Shown here: in pieces, positions 36,883 to 44,087 of the stretch
Numbering within the stretch: position 1 is the first letter of the stretch
How the letters are laid out: each line of letters starts with the position of its first letter
Virus record (IMG/VR): IMGVR_UViG_3300014838_000024
Span: 1 to 56,671 of that record
Reading direction: 5' to 3' (one strand)
DNA length: 56,671 nt
Source of the DNA: a virus
Notes under the pieces: generated by a model
What the model saw: the letters and a program-made list of their open reading frames with translations, nothing else
Database searches by the model: none
Told to the model about the DNA's origin: nothing
Translations under genes and position numbers: made by a program

Positions 36883-36919
36883 AAAAAAAGGGAGACGATC
36901 TGTAAAGATCATCTCCCTT
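36883..36919 (-). terminator. Intrinsic terminator at the end of the - strand block
   Basis: On the - strand AAGGGAGATGATC / GATCGTCTCCCTT (one wobble, 6-base loop) is followed by a run of T (the A tract 36883-36889 on +). It lies between the converging virion RNA polymerase and Tad2-like genes and may act in both directions, though only the - side has the T tract. Confidence 0.8.
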
Positions 36920-36929
36920 AATACTGGCT

Positions 36930-37010
36930 TTGAGTCGTTGGCCAAAATCACAAGTCCGTGGGCTAGACCTTCCAGACTATGATCCTGCTGCTCTACCCTC
37001 AATTAAGCGT
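36930..37010 (-). other. tRNA-like half (D arm plus CAU-type anticodon arm), probably degenerate
   Basis: Read on the - strand, the stretch GCTTAATTGAGGGTAGAGC fits a tRNA D arm (GCTT/GAGC). The next arm has a 7-base loop ATCATAG whose middle bases CAT follow a T, as in a tRNA anticodon loop, on a 4-bp stem CAGG/TCTG. I find no canonical T loop (TTCRA) and no matching acceptor stem, so this is not called a functional tRNA. It occupies the 120-base gap between the terminator and the Tad2-like gene. Confidence 0.2.
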
Positions 37011-37042
37011 GTTCCTTGCAGTCAGTTCACGCACCAGTTCGC

Positions 37043-37564
37043 TCAAGCCTCGCCAACAATGCACCAATCATGGGCCAGCATGTCAGTTTGCGAAGCGAGC
37101 CAACCCATGAGGATCTCGCCAGTGGCGGTCTTCATGGTGATGCACGGCAGCACTTTGGCAGAGCCATACGGCTGTGTTCGTGCATATTCGGCATTGTTCT
37201 CCGACCAGAACTCCTGATCGGTGATTATTTTCCCTTTGAGATGCCCACTCAACGAAAGCCACATGTCCTTACCGTTCCAACCAGAGCGAGAGATTTTCTT
37301 GCCTGCCTGAAGCGCATGGAGAGCATGGCCGAAGCTCATATTCCCCGAGCTCTTGTAAGAGCTCTCGAACACGTCCTTGGGCGACCAAGAGACGTAACCT
37401 TCACGTCCTTCGATGTTTGGTTTGCCGCCGTCCATGTATTCGACGAGATAGCCTTCCTCATCCGGGTCTTCGCCCCTGGGCGGAACCCATCCTCGGAAGA
37501 TGTTGTAATCGCCTTTGGTCATCGGCTCGGCACCAAGCAATTTGGTCCCATAGTAAAGTTTCAT
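37043..37564 (-). CDS. Tad2-like (DUF2829) protein, predicted anti-Thoeris, with N-terminal phage domain
   Basis: 173 residues from ATG 37564 (AGAGGA seven bases upstream; the longer frame would need TTG). Residues 1-72 are a phage-associated domain with GYLVEYMDGGKPN and GYVSWSPKDVFE. Residues 76-170 match DUF2829: MSFGHALHALQAGKKISRSGWNGKDMW-type sequence, ITMKTATGE, and GWLASQTDMLAHDW. Characterised DUF2829 proteins (Tad2) bind and sequester the cyclic signal of the Thoeris defence system. That role here is by homology only. The gene stands alone between two terminators at the end of the early block. Family call strong, function probable. Confidence 0.85.
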   Translation of the reverse strand: MKLYYGTKLLGAEPMTKGDYNIFRGWVPPRGEDPDEEGYLVEYMDGGKPNIEGREGYVSWSPKDVFESSYKSSGNMSFGHALHALQAGKKISRSGWNGKDMWLSLSGHLKGKIITDQEFWSENNAEYARTQPYGSAKVLPCITMKTATGEILMGWLASQTDMLAHDWCIVGEA

Positions 37565-37590
37565 TGATTTTCCTCTTGGTTCCCTCTTCA

Positions 37591-37619
37591 AAAGAAAACC
37601 CCCGAGATCACTCTCGGGG
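37591..37619 (-). terminator. Intrinsic terminator overlapping the end of the 67-residue gene
   Basis: On the - strand CCCCGAGA / TCTCGGGG (37600-37607 and 37612-37619), perfect 8 bp with a GTGA loop, then GTTTTCTTT. The stop codon of the upstream gene is in the loop. Confidence 0.85.
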
Positions 37620-37811
37620 ACTCATTTTCGTTTTGGCCTTGGGCTCAGATGAGAAGTCTTCGTCACCCCAGAACTTAAAGAATATGAAGAAAAGTCCTGC
37701 GATAACAAAACCTCCCGCGAGGAAGGGTGCCAATGCGAGGATGATCGCAGTAAGGGCCAACACTGCGATCACAGATAGCACCCCGGAGATCAGAGTGCAG
37801 ATGCCTCGCAT
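37608..37811 (-). CDS. Small two-span membrane protein
   Basis: 67 residues, ATG 37811 overlapping the previous stop (TAATG). Two hydrophobic helices at about residues 5-27 and 30-48 are followed by an acidic/basic hydrophilic tail (GDEDFSSEPKAKTKMSPRE). No family recognised. It is the last gene of the replication operon before a terminator. Small early membrane proteins in phages often modify host functions, but nothing here shows that. Confidence 0.6.
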   Translation of the reverse strand: MRGICTLISGVLSVIAVLALTAIILALAPFLAGGFVIAGLFFIFFKFWGDEDFSSEPKAKTKMSPRE

Positions 37812-38263
37812 TAGTTATTCTTCGGCTTGCCAAGACCCTTGAAGAGCGAACGACCCTGAGAGGCAGCAGCCTCAGCAGGTTGAGCAACACCGTCTCCCTG
37901 GGTTGCTTCGGCTGCAACCACAGTTTCAACCGAGGCAGTTTCCTCGAACGGAGCTTTCTCTTCCGGTTCCGGCTGTTCAACAACCGGAGCAGTGGTACGA
38001 GCCACAACAAACGGCTGCTGCCGAATCGGAAACTCCTCGACCTTAACCTCAGATCCCAAGAAGGGAGCCTTGTGTTCGGGCTTGATCGAGTTGATCGGCC
38101 TAATGTCGATCGTGGCCTTAAAGCCCTCACTACCACGAGTGGCAGAGATGTCGATGAGCATTTCCATGCCATCGTGGACCTTCATCTGACGACCAACATA
38201 GTCGCGGATGGCTTGTTCAATCTCGGACTGAACGATGGTGATTTGCACTGTTTTCCCCTTCAT
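37811..38263 (-). CDS. Unknown protein with acidic linker and basic C-terminal SLF tail
   Basis: 150 residues, ATG 38263 overlapping the resolvase stop (ATGA). Residues 1-75 look like a small alpha/beta domain (VQITIVQSEIEQAIRDYVG, then MLIDISATRGSEGFKATIDI). Residues 85-135 are a Glu/Val/Ala/Pro-rich linker. The end is GRSLFKGLGKPKNN, similar to the C-terminus of the SSB in the same operon (RKSLFGAKA). It could dock on a shared partner in the replication complex, which is inference. Family not recognised. Confidence 0.6.
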   Translation of the reverse strand: MKGKTVQITIVQSEIEQAIRDYVGRQMKVHDGMEMLIDISATRGSEGFKATIDIRPINSIKPEHKAPFLGSEVKVEEFPIRQQPFVVARTTAPVVEQPEPEEKAPFEETASVETVVAAEATQGDGVAQPAEAAASQGRSLFKGLGKPKNN

Positions 38264-38808
38264 AGGTATAAACGCATGAGTTGTTGGAACACTGGTGTGT
38301 TCACTCCTGCGTGAATTGCACCTAAAGCGTCAGCCACATGCTCCGCCGCTTGCGTGACCTTGCCCCTATATACCGGGAAATTGGCTTTGGGGTAAAGACT
38401 TTGCGCTTGAGCAATCATCTGGAGCTTTGAGGCATTCTTATTTCCGGTGAACGCCTTCTTCACCTCGGTTGCGGTGACTTCGATCAACTCGAAGTCTTTT
38501 GCGAGCATAGCTCCAAGAATTCCCACGCATACACCGTAGGAAGTCATTGCTCGCGCGGACTGTGACCCAACAGGAACCTCTACGAAGATGGCTTTAGCCC
38601 CCTCCGCTCGGGCAAAAGCAGCTGTTGCCAGCTGTTTAGCCACATTGAGATCCTTTGAGTTCTGTCGAACCTGTTTATGAGCCACTATATCAGGTTCCAG
38701 AACCCATAGAATTGGGTCATAGAGGAACCCTGTCGTTAGATCGAGTTCGCCTTTAGCTATGCCCCAATGGGTGAGGCTTGGATCAAATCCAACGACAGGT
38801 ATTCTCAT
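38260..38808 (-). CDS. RuvC-like Holliday junction resolvase
   Basis: 182 residues. RNase H-fold motifs in order: VVGFDPSLTHWG with catalytic Asp D9, IFVEVP with Glu (~residue 78), a KxAxTGNKNASK-type helix (VKKAFTGNKNASK), and the C-terminal AEHVADALGAIHA with Glu/Asp at about 157 and 161. Such enzymes cleave branched DNA before packaging. N4-like phages carry a homologue. It sits downstream of SSB with 33 bases between and overlaps the next gene by four. Confidence 0.85.
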   Translation of the reverse strand: MRIPVVGFDPSLTHWGIAKGELDLTTGFLYDPILWVLEPDIVAHKQVRQNSKDLNVAKQLATAAFARAEGAKAIFVEVPVGSQSARAMTSYGVCVGILGAMLAKDFELIEVTATEVKKAFTGNKNASKLQMIAQAQSLYPKANFPVYRGKVTQAAEHVADALGAIHAGVNTPVFQQLMRLYL

Positions 38809-38841
38809 TTCTCGCCAATCTTCATGCAGTTCTCGCCAAAG

Positions 38842-39603
38842 TTAGGCTTTGGCTCCGAAAAGGCTCTTTCGAGCCGGCGCTGCACCATTGGCCTGGGGCG
38901 GACCACTCACAGGCTTAGAGCTGGGACGACCAGGTGTTCCACCCACGCCGTCCTTGATAACCCGCTTATCACGGACTTTGCCTTTGTTGCGTTCGAGCCA
39001 AGCATCCCAGAAGATCCCCTTTTCGGCACCATTACGGGCCTCAGCGACGGTCATCCTGGTTTCGGTGTGGAACACCTTGTCGATGAAGTTGGTCTCACGC
39101 TCCTCACCAGTGGGAACGTATTCGCCGGAGCTGTCCTTGACGTTCTTGTTCTCGAGCTGCTTGACGATCGCCAAAGAAACGACCAGGCCAAGAAGACCTG
39201 TGAGCACAGGAACCGACTTGGGCAGTTCCTTTCTGGCGTCGTTGTCCCAGATCTTGACCATCTTATCCTCGCCTTCCTGCTCAGCCAGGGGCTTGCCGGA
39301 GGTCACGAGGCAGATGTCGTCGATGGTGGTGAAGCCGGGGAGAGGCACCTTCTTGGACTTGTCGTCCTTGTTGAGGAAGAAGTTCTCGCCCTTCTTGTTG
39401 GTGATGTAGATGGTCTCCCGATACTCCTTGCCGTCATGCTCGACGATGAGCGTGACCGAACGAGCGCCCGAAGCAGCCTGGCCGGCATAGGCCATCTTGA
39501 TCGGACCCGTGTAAATATCGGTTTCGAGGACGGAAAATCCGCCCAGACGATCCTGGGACTCTTCCAGACCGTCGTTCTTCAGTTCGCCAAACAGGCTGCT
39601 CAT
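38842..39603 (-). CDS. Single-stranded DNA-binding protein (N4 gp45-like)
   Basis: 253 residues. Its OB-fold-like beta-rich core spans about residues 25-150 (FSVLETDIYTGPIKMAYAG, RETIYITNKKGENFFLN, FTTIDDICLVTSG), followed by a helical segment and a Gly/Pro/Ser linker to the tail RKSLFGAKA. In N4 the SSB is needed for replication and recombination and also activates host RNA polymerase at late promoters. It lies with the ATPase, primase and nuclease genes in the N4 order. The tail is basic, not the acidic tip of bacterial SSBs. Ribosome-binding site AGAGAAAG upstream. Confidence 0.8.
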   Translation of the reverse strand: MSSLFGELKNDGLEESQDRLGGFSVLETDIYTGPIKMAYAGQAASGARSVTLIVEHDGKEYRETIYITNKKGENFFLNKDDKSKKVPLPGFTTIDDICLVTSGKPLAEQEGEDKMVKIWDNDARKELPKSVPVLTGLLGLVVSLAIVKQLENKNVKDSSGEYVPTGEERETNFIDKVFHTETRMTVAEARNGAEKGIFWDAWLERNKGKVRDKRVIKDGVGGTPGRPSSKPVSGPPQANGAAPARKSLFGAKA

Positions 39604-39641
39604 TGTATATCGCTTTCTCTAAGTTGAAGTTGGTGGGGTGA

Positions 39642-40373
39642 TTACGCCCCGTAGAAGGCTGAAAGGTGATCCAAGAGGATCTGGCAATCGTTGTCGATAA
39701 AGGTCTGTTTCTTTTCAAACATACCCATAGGTGATCGGATCTTCTCGCCAATAGTCGTCTTGGTCGGACGGGTTTGGAAGACGTGCTTGTAGCCAAGCTC
39801 TTCGTCTTCCTCAGAGATGTGCAAGAGCTCTGAATGATAATCCTTCAGATCCTTGAGCACCATCTTCTTGGTGGCTACGACTGTCGAAAAGTAGGACTCG
39901 ACGCCATTGTTTTTGAGAGAGCCCTTTATGGGCACACTCGTCTTTATGTCCATGGCCTTCTCATCCAACTCGTCTTTGACGTGAGCTGTGATGATGACGG
40001 GCTTGCCGAAGCGAACGACTTTCTCCTGCATCAGCACTTTGAAGAACTGGGCGAAGTCTCCCCAGGCTTTCATCGTGTTGGTGCTTGGAAGCACATATTG
40101 GGTCTCGAGCATATCCATAAGGAACGTGAGCGAATCCAAGACGATGCCGTCGATTGCAGGGTTCCCTGTGGCGTAGTCGAACGCTTCATGGACCTGATAG
40201 GGATCGTCGATTCGATATGGCTGGAATTTGTTCTTGAACGGAAGACGCTTTCCAGCCTCGGTGTTCAAGTGCATCCATTTTTCTTGGTTCCGGATGTTTC
40301 GCAAGCTGGCGCTCTTTCCAGTTGCTGAATACCCCACGACCAGGATCAGTTGGTCGTTGACTTCACTTGACAT
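39642..40373 (-). CDS. RecA-fold ATPase (Sak4-like), recombination/replication
   Basis: 243 residues from ATG 40373; a TTG-initiated longer frame is less likely. Walker A is GYSATGKS (14-21), a Walker B-like GIVLDSLTFL follows at about residues 89-98, and a PVIITAHVKDE segment suits the sensor region. Phage Sak4-type ATPases promote single-strand annealing with the phage SSB, and the next gene is the SSB. The same position in N4 holds a replication gene of this class. The 63-base gap before it can pair GACCCCG with the CGGGGT at the ribosome-binding site. Confidence 0.8.
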   Translation of the reverse strand: MSSEVNDQLILVVGYSATGKSASLRNIRNQEKWMHLNTEAGKRLPFKNKFQPYRIDDPYQVHEAFDYATGNPAIDGIVLDSLTFLMDMLETQYVLPSTNTMKAWGDFAQFFKVLMQEKVVRFGKPVIITAHVKDELDEKAMDIKTSVPIKGSLKNNGVESYFSTVVATKKMVLKDLKDYHSELLHISEEDEELGYKHVFQTRPTKTTIGEKIRSPMGMFEKKQTFIDNDCQILLDHLSAFYGA

Positions 40374-40436
40374 TTTGTAACCCCGTTTTTGAGGAGGAGA
40401 TCCCAAACCAAATTAAGGCTCGGGGTCTCTTCAGCT

Positions 40437-42611
40437 TTAAGCAGCAGGAGTTTTGGCGAACCGTCTTCCAACGGTCGTCATGATCGTGCTGTCGATCTCC
40501 TCTTCTTCCAGGGGATCATTGAGCTTGCGATTGAAGGAGTGAACCTGCTTAGAGACCGTGATTAGGTCCAATCCAGAATCCACGAGAGCGAGAGCGAACT
40601 TGATCATCTGATTGTTGCGAGAGCCATTGGCGATCCGTTGTGCGAACCACCTCTCGAGGTTGTCGAGGGATGCAACAGCCTTGTAATCTTTCTTGTAGGC
40701 TTCGTTCTTCGTGGTCTTTGGAATGAACGGCAGGATGTCGAAGAGAGCTCCGTCCAGATTGTAATGGTAGGTGCCTGTGTCACAGGTCATCCACTTCTTC
40801 GATCTCTGGTTGGAGCTGCTGTCCACGTCTGCCGTCTTGAAAGGCAGCCAGGCCACCACATCGTTGACGAGCTCGGTGTATTCATCCTTATCGAGTTTCA
40901 GGATGAAATTGATCGGGATCAAAAGCCTGAAGCGGTTCTCTTCAGGTGTGCTCCTCTTGGTCGTGTAGGTGAGGAACTTGTATTCACTCAAAAGATCGTG
41001 AACCAGGTCGATCGAGATGCCTCCATCCACATCAAGCACGAGCATATTGAACCCAGGAGTGACGTTCTCCTCGGCTCGATGTTTGTTCTTGAACAAATGG
41101 TTGGCCCAGTGCATGTCAGGTGCTTGGGTCAAATTGAAGAGCTGATCGAACGGAACTGGATCGTCCGGAGGTGCATAATCAAACGCCCAATTGTCGCTGA
41201 ACGAGAAGATCATGTCGTCGAGATTAGTCTCTTTCAGGCATTCGCCTTTGAAAAATTCGATCCCGTCTACAAAGTTCTTCTTGATGATGATGTTGTTCTT
41301 GTAGCCCCAGGCTGTCGCCAGGGTCATCATCTCGTTTCGAGCAGAGTTACCCTTCTGATAGAAAGGAAGCGCCTCCAGCAAGTCTGCGTGAGTGACTTCT
41401 TCGCCACATCCCGAGACATATTTCGCCAGACGCACATGTGCTTTTTCACGCTTGAGGATCGTGGCGAAAGCCTCACCAGATTCTTCGACCAGGAGTATCG
41501 CCTGCTGAAGATGGATGAGTTCGATCTCGTTGCTCTGATCGACGAAGGCCAGAGCTCCAGCCAATTTTATGGCTTTGAAATACCGATGAGAAAGCTCGGC
41601 TTTCTGGATCTCGCAATGATCAGGCATGAGGTCAGCTGCCTGTTCGCAGGCGATCTTATACTTCAGTGATTCGATGCCTACTTCTTCCTCGACGACCATC
41701 TTCCAATTGTACATTCCAGAATCGGCCAGAGAGTGAAAATGAGCCGCCCATTGCTGAAGCTTTTCATTGTTCTGTGGCTCTGTAAGCCGACGATAGATCT
41801 CCTCTGGAGACTGTGAATTGAACGCTTTGCGATCCTGTTGGCCATAACCAAAGAGGCAACGACGAGCATACCCAGTTTCCAGGAACGAGTAGAACTGCTC
41901 CTCTGCAATGCCGCCGTCGAAGAGCTTCGAAGGCGTGCCGAACAAAAGCATATTGGTGGGTGTCTTACCCTCCAATTCTTCGTTTCGCTCATTGTCGGGA
42001 GTGTTCTTGGTGAGCTTGTCCTTGACGAGTCCCTGATCGTAGAGCTCCAGGAAGAGCGTCAACACATCGACGGAACCAATGAGGTTAGAACCGATCTCGT
42101 CGATCTGGAGATTCACTGAACCGCAGTTGGCCATGATCAGCTTGTGACGCAGCTGCTTCACAGCCGGAGGCGTGCCAGAGTCGAAAGTGAAGCTGAAAGC
42201 GCCGAAACGCTTATATTCCTTCACAACTTTATCGAACTCCTCCTGCACGTCTGAATTGTTCCGAGCAGCTCGATCATTGGCAATGACCCAGTGGTTCGTC
42301 TCAGAGATGCTCGGAAGCGTGTCTTCCATGAAACGCTTTTTGAAGCCCCTCATGAATTCGTTCTCGATCACATTGACTGAGTGTCCTTTGCCGAAGCCTG
42401 AAGTGGCCAGAGCAAGAGCGTAGATATTGACCGGGATGTCGCCTCGGTCCTTGGTGACGATGGTTGCCCGCATCGAAGAAGCCATTTTTCCAAGGAAATA
42501 AGCGACTTCACAGCGAAAGAATCCACGGTCGGTGTTCTGGGTTTTATTGCAAAGCACCTCGACCAGCTCTTCGATCGCCGGATGATGTGTTACGCCTGCA
42601 AGGTCGATCAT
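40437..42611 (-). CDS. Helicase-primase fusion: P-loop ATPase plus archaeo-eukaryotic-type primase
   Basis: 724 residues from ATG 42611, which overlaps the nuclease stop (ATGA). A start 30 bases earlier is possible. The N-terminal ATPase (residues ~55-260) has Walker A ATSGFGKGHS (K75) and Walker B NLQIDE (D171/E172). The C-terminal primase has LVLDVDGG with D527 and D529, followed by YTTKRSTPEENRFRLLIP (R560/R562), the metal-binding and substrate motifs of the archaeo-eukaryotic primase fold. A PriCT-like helix set follows (GSRNNQMIKFALALVDSG). The helicase-first order differs from many plasmid primases. N4 gp43 occupies this place. Confidence 0.82.
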   Translation of the reverse strand: MIDLAGVTHHPAIEELVEVLCNKTQNTDRGFFRCEVAYFLGKMASSMRATIVTKDRGDIPVNIYALALATSGFGKGHSVNVIENEFMRGFKKRFMEDTLPSISETNHWVIANDRAARNNSDVQEEFDKVVKEYKRFGAFSFTFDSGTPPAVKQLRHKLIMANCGSVNLQIDEIGSNLIGSVDVLTLFLELYDQGLVKDKLTKNTPDNERNEELEGKTPTNMLLFGTPSKLFDGGIAEEQFYSFLETGYARRCLFGYGQQDRKAFNSQSPEEIYRRLTEPQNNEKLQQWAAHFHSLADSGMYNWKMVVEEEVGIESLKYKIACEQAADLMPDHCEIQKAELSHRYFKAIKLAGALAFVDQSNEIELIHLQQAILLVEESGEAFATILKREKAHVRLAKYVSGCGEEVTHADLLEALPFYQKGNSARNEMMTLATAWGYKNNIIIKKNFVDGIEFFKGECLKETNLDDMIFSFSDNWAFDYAPPDDPVPFDQLFNLTQAPDMHWANHLFKNKHRAEENVTPGFNMLVLDVDGGISIDLVHDLLSEYKFLTYTTKRSTPEENRFRLLIPINFILKLDKDEYTELVNDVVAWLPFKTADVDSSSNQRSKKWMTCDTGTYHYNLDGALFDILPFIPKTTKNEAYKKDYKAVASLDNLERWFAQRIANGSRNNQMIKFALALVDSGLDLITVSKQVHSFNRKLNDPLEEEEIDSTIMTTVGRRFAKTPAA

Positions 42612-43591
42612 GACGGAAAATACCGATCCTTTTGAGTGCAAATTGGGAAGACTTCGCAGTAGCCGCAGCGTTTGGGTTCTCCAGGAATCGTCTTGACGAC
42701 GCCCTTTCCACCTTTTTCCGCTTGGAAGGCACGAGCCTCCATGGCGTTGTCGAAGTTCTTGGTTGATCGTCCTGTGGTTTTGGTAGCGTCACCGTAGTAT
42801 TTGAACACGGGATCGGACTTCCAAAGCTCTTCGTCGGTACACTCAGGGAGATCTGGCTCTGGGTGATTACTAAAGAGCTCGATGTCATTGAGTTTGTTAC
42901 GAACCCAATCCTCTGTCTCTTTGAGAGACCAGAGAGTGATCTCTTTGTATTCGACCCGCTTCTGAGGATACTTTGGGTTGGTCTTTGCCATCATCTTCTG
43001 CCAGTCGGTGAAGATGAAGTTGATGCGACCATAATCCTCGGTGATCTTGGGCATGGCCTGGGTAGCGTCGAGCCAACGATAGATGCTCATCTGGAGCCTG
43101 TAATCGTCGTCCTTATCGCCATGAACCCAGGAATAAGCAGAGGTGCTCTTGTTGTCCTGAACAATGCCCTCAGTCACGAGATCGAATTTACCGCCGATCG
43201 TGTAACCCCCAAACTCACGGAACAATCGCTGCTCCAGATAAATGGGAATGATGGCGTTGCTGGCTCGAACTTCGTCGTCGGTTGGGTTCACTTTCACCCG
43301 CTCGATGAGATCGTCCGGATAGCCCAGGAGCGAGAGAGATCTCTCGTAGCCTTTGGTCCAGGCTTTCTCCACAGAGTCGTGAAGCGACTTGCCGAGAGCT
43401 CGTGCAATGAAGGCTTCCACGTCGATCTTGATCGTTTCAGGCGGCATCCTCTTGGGGAGCACGATATGCCTGAGCGGCTTCATCAGCGTGGTTGCTGAAA
43501 TGTATTTATCGACACCCCTGACATAATCGTATTCGTCATGCAGGAGCCACACAGCCAATGCCAGGCTGATGTCAGAATCGTTGGTGATCAT
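42608..43591 (-). CDS. Cas4/RecB-like PD-(D/E)XK exonuclease
   Basis: 327 residues. Nuclease motifs in order: GKSLHDSVE (H71, E75), E120, GGKFDLV with D137, VQDNKST with D146 and K148, and QMSIY with Q167 and Y171. The C-terminus has CGYCEVFPIC, plus another Cys in PECTDEE, which may bind an iron-sulfur cluster or zinc; the N-terminal Cys of classical Cas4 is not seen. It probably processes DNA ends for replication and recombination with the adjacent SSB and ATPase. No CRISPR array or other cas gene is visible, so this is a replication gene and not part of a CRISPR system. Confidence 0.83.
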   Translation of the reverse strand: MITNDSDISLALAVWLLHDEYDYVRGVDKYISATTLMKPLRHIVLPKRMPPETIKIDVEAFIARALGKSLHDSVEKAWTKGYERSLSLLGYPDDLIERVKVNPTDDEVRASNAIIPIYLEQRLFREFGGYTIGGKFDLVTEGIVQDNKSTSAYSWVHGDKDDDYRLQMSIYRWLDATQAMPKITEDYGRINFIFTDWQKMMAKTNPKYPQKRVEYKEITLWSLKETEDWVRNKLNDIELFSNHPEPDLPECTDEELWKSDPVFKYYGDATKTTGRSTKNFDNAMEARAFQAEKGGKGVVKTIPGEPKRCGYCEVFPICTQKDRYFPS

Positions 43592-43620
43592 TAGGGAAGT
43601 CTCCTGCTAGAATTTAAGAG

Positions 43621-43649
43621 GACCGTAGCCCCGAGAAAGAGCTACGGTC
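43621..43649 (-). terminator. Hairpin between the 139-residue gene and the nuclease
   Basis: GACCGTAGC (43621-43629) / GCTACGGTC (43641-43649), perfect 9 bp. On the - strand it is followed by CTCTTAAATT, a weak T tract, so termination may be partial. Confidence 0.6.
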
Positions 43650-43667
43650 TCTCGATCAGGTGGTTGA

Positions 43668-44087
43668 TCAGGCGGTGCCGACTAATTCTTCTTCTTCTGC
43701 ACGAGCAACCGAGACTGTCGGCTCTTCGGTGCCGACGATCGGGCTGGGAGGAATGTTGAACTCTTCCTTGGTGAAGTCGCCGAGCTTGGTGAGAGTGATG
43801 ATCACCACATCGAGAACCTTCACTTTTTCGCTGCCGCCCATGCGGTTGAAGAAGTTCTGCTGAACAGCTTGCTGAGCACGGCCAATCTGAGGAACAGCGA
43901 ACTGACCGTCCGTGCTCATCACGACAGCATTGGCGCGAATCGCATTGGGAGTGGCGTTCGGATCTTCCGTATGTGAAAACACGATCTCCGCCGCCACGAG
44001 GTAATACCCCTGGCGTTCGACCGGCTGATCAGCCTTCAGGTCGATTGTATTGTCTTGGTCGGTGATTCTTTTTTCCCTTTGGTTCAA
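43668..44087 (-). CDS. Small protein of the replication operon, unusual start codon
   Basis: Up to 139 residues. No ATG or GTG lies near the 5' end. A TTG at 44087 overlaps the DNA polymerase stop (TTGA) but has no ribosome-binding site. Downstream, AAAGGGAAAAAAG is correctly spaced for an ATC codon at 44064-44066, in frame, which would give 132 residues (ITDQDNTIDLK). The domain (residues 25-110) is beta-rich with YYLVAAEIVFSHTED and RANAVVMSTDGQFAVPQIG; the C-terminus is acidic. I do not recognise a family. Its position between polymerase and nuclease suggests a replication accessory protein. Confidence 0.6.
   Translation of the reverse strand: MNQREKRITDQDNTIDLKADQPVERQGYYLVAAEIVFSHTEDPNATPNAIRANAVVMSTDGQFAVPQIGRAQQAVQQNFFNRMGGSEKVKVLDVVIITLTKLGDFTKEEFNIPPSPIVGTEEPTVSVARAEEEELVGTA

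Noticed and set aside
38767-39627. 286-residue open frame on the + strand
   Set aside because: Antisense to the SSB gene; composition is that of a shadow frame.
40638-41669. 343-residue open frame on the + strand
   Set aside because: Antisense to the helicase-primase with clear Walker and primase motifs; no + strand genes occur in this half.
42608-43591. Cas4-like gene as a sign of a CRISPR system
   Set aside because: No repeat-spacer array, no other cas genes, and the gene sits in the N4-type replication operon; it is a phage nuclease.
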